This document shows positions 27,001-28,472 of a stretch of 28,472 nucleotides of DNA, one piece after another (position 1 is the stretch's first letter; every line of letters starts with the position of its first letter). A program made the position numbers and the translations under genes. The notes beneath the pieces were generated by a model. It had not been told where the DNA came from. It saw only the letters and a program-made list of their open reading frames with translations, and made no database searches. Source of the DNA: JAWXBG01 sp044375415 (GTDB lineage: Bacteria; Bacteroidota; Bacteroidia; Flavobacteriales_D; Sanyastnellaceae); assembly GCA_044375415.1 (NCBI GenBank), contig JBILMS010000047.1:1-28472 (forward strand). The letters run 5' to 3'.

Positions 27001-27022
27001 ATCCATTTCATAACTAATGGAT
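27001..27022 (-). terminator. Candidate hairpin at the end of the lipoprotein gene
   Basis: ATCCATT (27001-27007) and AATGGAT (27016-27022) are perfect 7-bp arms around an 8-nt loop and overlap the stop codon of the minus-strand lipoprotein gene. No clear T run follows on the minus strand, so a terminator role is uncertain. Confidence 0.25.
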
Positions 27023-27688
27023 TATATTAAATTCTATTACACTCCATATTTGGTCGAGCTCATGTAAATCTTTTCTTACAATTCCAGTTTCTTTAGCAAT
27101 GGTGTACGTTGATTCAGTCCAATTGTGTTGAACAGATAGTGGGTTGTAAAAAGCAACACAGAATGGAAAGGAGTTGTTATCCACAATGTAATTATATGGA
27201 TATGATGAAATCGAAAAGGCCCCATCAGAATTGATGGTGGTTTGTAAAGCTCCCTGTCTTCCTTCTTTAAGAGGAAAAATGAAAACATAGCTTCCTCCAA
27301 AATAATTTCCCGGTTTTGATTTGGTGCAAAAGATGCGTCTCGAATTACACCCATCATTTGACGGTCCCGAATACGAATCATTCAACCAATAGTCGTAATT
27401 GTAAGCATCAAAAGAACTGTGCATGAGAGTTCCAAATGTTTCGAAACCTCCTGCACTAACACCTTCAGAGTGTGCGATAACAGTGACAGTGTCTAGTGCT
27501 CCGGTATTTTGTTCTTCATATATCCAATATGTCCCCGTTTTAAAGAACACCCATTCTTTCATTTCCGCAATGGTCTGTGCGTCTCCACAATCAACAGGGA
27601 TGTCTTTTTCATGCGTGCATGTTACTAGGGGTATTATCCCAAGTAAAAGAATTGCATGTCGAAGAAGAGTTGACAAATTGAAGTACAC
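27014..27688 (-). CDS. Lipoprotein of unknown function
   Basis: A 224-residue product. The only plausible start in frame near the signal peptide is GTG at 27688, because a stop codon (TAA) lies two codons upstream. The N-terminus (MYFNLSTLLRHAILLLGIIPLVTC) is a lipoprotein signal with lipobox LVTC and lipidated Cys24. The mature part has WVFFKTGTYWIYEEQNTGALDTVTVIAH, a pattern I associate with uncharacterised Bacteroidota lipoproteins (a strand-rich domain with the G-T-Y-W-I-Y core), then several cysteines (C34, and C-x(7)-C in GCNSRRIFC). No enzymatic motif is visible. It is flanked by repeat-rich non-coding DNA on both sides and is probably monocistronic. Confidence 0.7.
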   Translation of the reverse strand: MYFNLSTLLRHAILLLGIIPLVTCTHEKDIPVDCGDAQTIAEMKEWVFFKTGTYWIYEEQNTGALDTVTVIAHSEGVSAGGFETFGTLMHSSFDAYNYDYWLNDSYSGPSNDGCNSRRIFCTKSKPGNYFGGSYVFIFPLKEGRQGALQTTINSDGAFSISSYPYNYIVDNNSFPFCVAFYNPLSVQHNWTESTYTIAKETGIVRKDLHELDQIWSVIEFNIIH

Positions 27689-27712
27689 TTTTTATACAAG
27701 TAAAAGTAAACC

Positions 27713-27732
27713 ATTCAGCCGAGATGCTGAAT
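27713..27732. promoter_or_regulatory. Perfect 7-bp inverted repeat upstream of the lipoprotein gene
   Basis: ATTCAGC (27713-27719) and GCTGAAT (27726-27732) flank a 6-nt spacer, about 25 nt upstream of the GTG start of the minus-strand lipoprotein gene. Position fits an operator or a leader hairpin; no further support. Confidence 0.3.
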
Positions 27733-27865
27733 TAAAGCCAAATGATCAATACAAAACACTTGCATAATTCGTCCACCCCTCAAAATCTGTTCGTATTTGA
27801 TTTGGGCGTCCTGGGTCAGGTTGAACAGCCGTTAGGTGATAATAAGACGCGCATAGTTGGCCTAC

Positions 27866-27906
27866 CTGTCTCCCCGAAGCCGAACAATTGGCATATTGGC
27901 ACATTT
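27866..27906 (+). repeat. 8-bp-motif element, copy B (short)
   Basis: Head CTGTCTCCCCGAAGCCGAAC followed by only two 8-bp units, TTGGCATA and TTGGCACA. It lacks one C of the CCCCC run and the later units. Confidence 0.65.
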
Positions 27907-27918
27907 AGGGATCATACT

Positions 27919-28043
27919 CGTCTCCCCCGAAGCCGAACAATTAGCACATCAGCACATTATCACATTAGCACATTTATCGATCCTACCCGTCTCCCCCGAA
28001 GCCGAACAATTAGCACATCAGCACATTATCACATTAGCACATT
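27919..28043 (+). repeat. 8-bp-motif element, copies C and D (69-bp direct repeat)
   Basis: 27919-27974 and 27988-28043 are identical over 56 bp: head CGTCTCCCCCGAAGCCGAAC followed by four 8-bp units TTAGCACA, TCAGCACA, TTATCACA, TTAGCACA. The period is 69 bp and each copy is preceded by TCxTAC(C/T). Copy D runs directly into the -7 element of the miaE-like gene. The perfect identity indicates a recent duplication or gene conversion. Confidence 0.85.
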
Positions 28044-28050
28044 ATCTTTG
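28043..28050 (+). promoter_or_regulatory. Candidate -7 element (TATCTTTG) for the miaE-like gene
   Basis: Matches TAnnTTTG and is followed by CCCC and the ATG at 28055, a 4-nt gap. The upstream promoter region consists of the 8-bp repeat array; no TTG at -33 is seen. Confidence 0.5.
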
Positions 28051-28054
28051 CCCC

Positions 28055-28472
28055 ATGTCAATCGAACGTCGAGATAAAGTAATGCTCGGACTCAAACTAC
28101 CAACTGATCCGAGATGGGTGAACATTGTCGAAAAGAACATCGAAGAAATTCTTACCGATCACGCTTATTGTGAGCAGAAGGCCGCTAGCAATGCGATTAC
28201 CTGCATTGTGAAGTTTCCGGAATATCCTGATCTGGTGGACGAGATGACGCGCATTGCTGTCGAAGAAATGCAACACTTCGGTATGGTCCATAAAGAAATT
28301 CAAAAGCGTGGTTTCAAACTGGGAAAAGAACGAAGAGATCAATACGTTCACGATCTTCTGGGTTTCCTGAGTCGCGATGGATCGAAAGAATCTCAGTTCG
28401 TAGATGCGATGTTGTTTGCGGCTATGATAGAAGCGCGGAGTTGCGAACGTTTTCGATTGCTGTCCGAGGAAA
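28055..28472 (+). CDS. miaE: tRNA-(ms[2]io[6]A)-hydroxylase-like protein, 3' end beyond window
   Basis: The frame is open to the right edge; 139 residues are visible of a family that is usually about 190-200 in this type. The ATG at 28055 gives MSIERRDKVMLGLKLPTDPRWVNIVEKNI, matching the family's N-terminus. Ferritin-like di-iron ligands are visible: Glu40 in AYCEQKAASNA, the ExxH pair Glu71/His74 in VEEMQHF, and Glu126 in IEARSCERF. MiaE hydroxylates the isopentenyl group of ms2i6A at position 37 of tRNAs reading U-starting codons, using molecular oxygen, after MiaA and MiaB have acted. Those two genes are not in this window. It likely has its own promoter at 28043. Confidence 0.9.
   Translation, partial: MSIERRDKVMLGLKLPTDPRWVNIVEKNIEEILTDHAYCEQKAASNAITCIVKFPEYPDLVDEMTRIAVEEMQHFGMVHKEIQKRGFKLGKERRDQYVHDLLGFLSRDGSKESQFVDAMLFAAMIEARSCERFRLLSEE

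Larger units (their letters stand above)
26569..27013. other. 445-bp intergenic region with inverted repeat arms
   Basis: No supported gene. It begins with an 8-bp tandem array in minus orientation (26574-26604), has a direct copy of the CCCCCGAAG element at 26659-26720, then AT-rich sequence without clear coding potential up to the lipoprotein gene. A short minus-strand frame at 26701-26925 has no homology I recognise and no start context, so it is not called. Confidence 0.5.
27689..28054. other. 366-bp intergenic region, mostly repeats
   Basis: Contains the inverted repeat at 27713, about 130 bp of unremarkable sequence, and three direct copies of the 8-bp-motif element (27866, 27919, 27988), the last ending at the promoter of the miaE-like gene. 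A plus-strand frame through the repeats encodes a low-complexity duplicate (RLPRSRTISTSAHYHIST twice) and is not a gene. Confidence 0.65.

Noticed and set aside
27866..28043. Possible CRISPR array
   Set aside because: Copies are spaced so that the intervals are 13 bp or less of similar sequence, not unique spacers, and internal 8-bp tandem units are present; no cas genes.
27742..28077. Plus-strand 111-residue frame with an internal duplicate
   Set aside because: It is a translation of the 69-bp direct repeats and overlaps the miaE-like start in another frame.

Overview
The window looks like a piece of a Bacteroidota chromosome, most likely from a marine or aquatic Flavobacteriales-like lineage. 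Reasons: type IX secretion (T9SS) cargo with both known kinds of C-terminal sorting domain, a PorP/SprF-family protein, TPR/PD40/OmpA proteins, DPxACNY cysteine modules, moderate-to-low GC, hardly any Shine-Dalgarno sequences, and several matches to the Bacteroidota -7 promoter element TAnnTTTG. Species cannot be told from the sequence. No rRNA, tRNA, CRISPR array, transposase or phage gene was found.

Layout. (1) 2-11654 (+): a T9SS surface-adhesin cassette. The 3' 8.5 kb of a giant gene encodes about 31 tandem copies of an ~88-residue two-cysteine module and ends in a gliding-motility-type (type B) sorting domain. It is followed closely by a PorP/SprF-family outer membrane protein and a PorE-like TPR-PD40-OmpA protein. 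The giant gene is cut by the left window edge. (2) 11760-13454 (+): a DUF349 coiled-coil protein, then a 534-bp non-coding stretch with two copies of a 79-bp hairpin (REP-like) element. (3) Housekeeping block: CvpA-like membrane protein (-), GNAT acetyltransferase (+), large AsmA-like protein (-), aspartate kinase (+). (4) 19903-22764 (+): a 953-residue secreted modular protein with a type A T9SS domain, convergent with a small lipoprotein (22775-23233, -) that carries two CxxCH haem sites. (5) 23409-26568 (+): a tight three-gene operon of exported proteins, namely a beta-propeller, a 118-residue orphan and a PQQ-like propeller. (6) 26569-28054: a repeat-rich region around one lipoprotein gene of unknown function; it holds four direct copies and one degenerate inverted copy of an element built on an 8-bp tandem motif. 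(7) 28055 to the right edge (+): the 5' part of a miaE-like tRNA hydroxylase gene.

How the genes fit together. The first three genes most likely act as one unit: a long rod-like adhesin, its dedicated PorP/SprF partner, and a peptidoglycan-binding OmpA-type protein. The most unusual sequence features are the five-module higher-order repeat inside the adhesin, the two families of intergenic repeats, -7 promoter elements that sit exactly 4 nt upstream of three ATG codons, and the uncharacterised exported operon beside a dihaem lipoprotein. Nothing here is shown to be a wholly new system; the propeller operon and the dihaem lipoprotein are the least explained parts.
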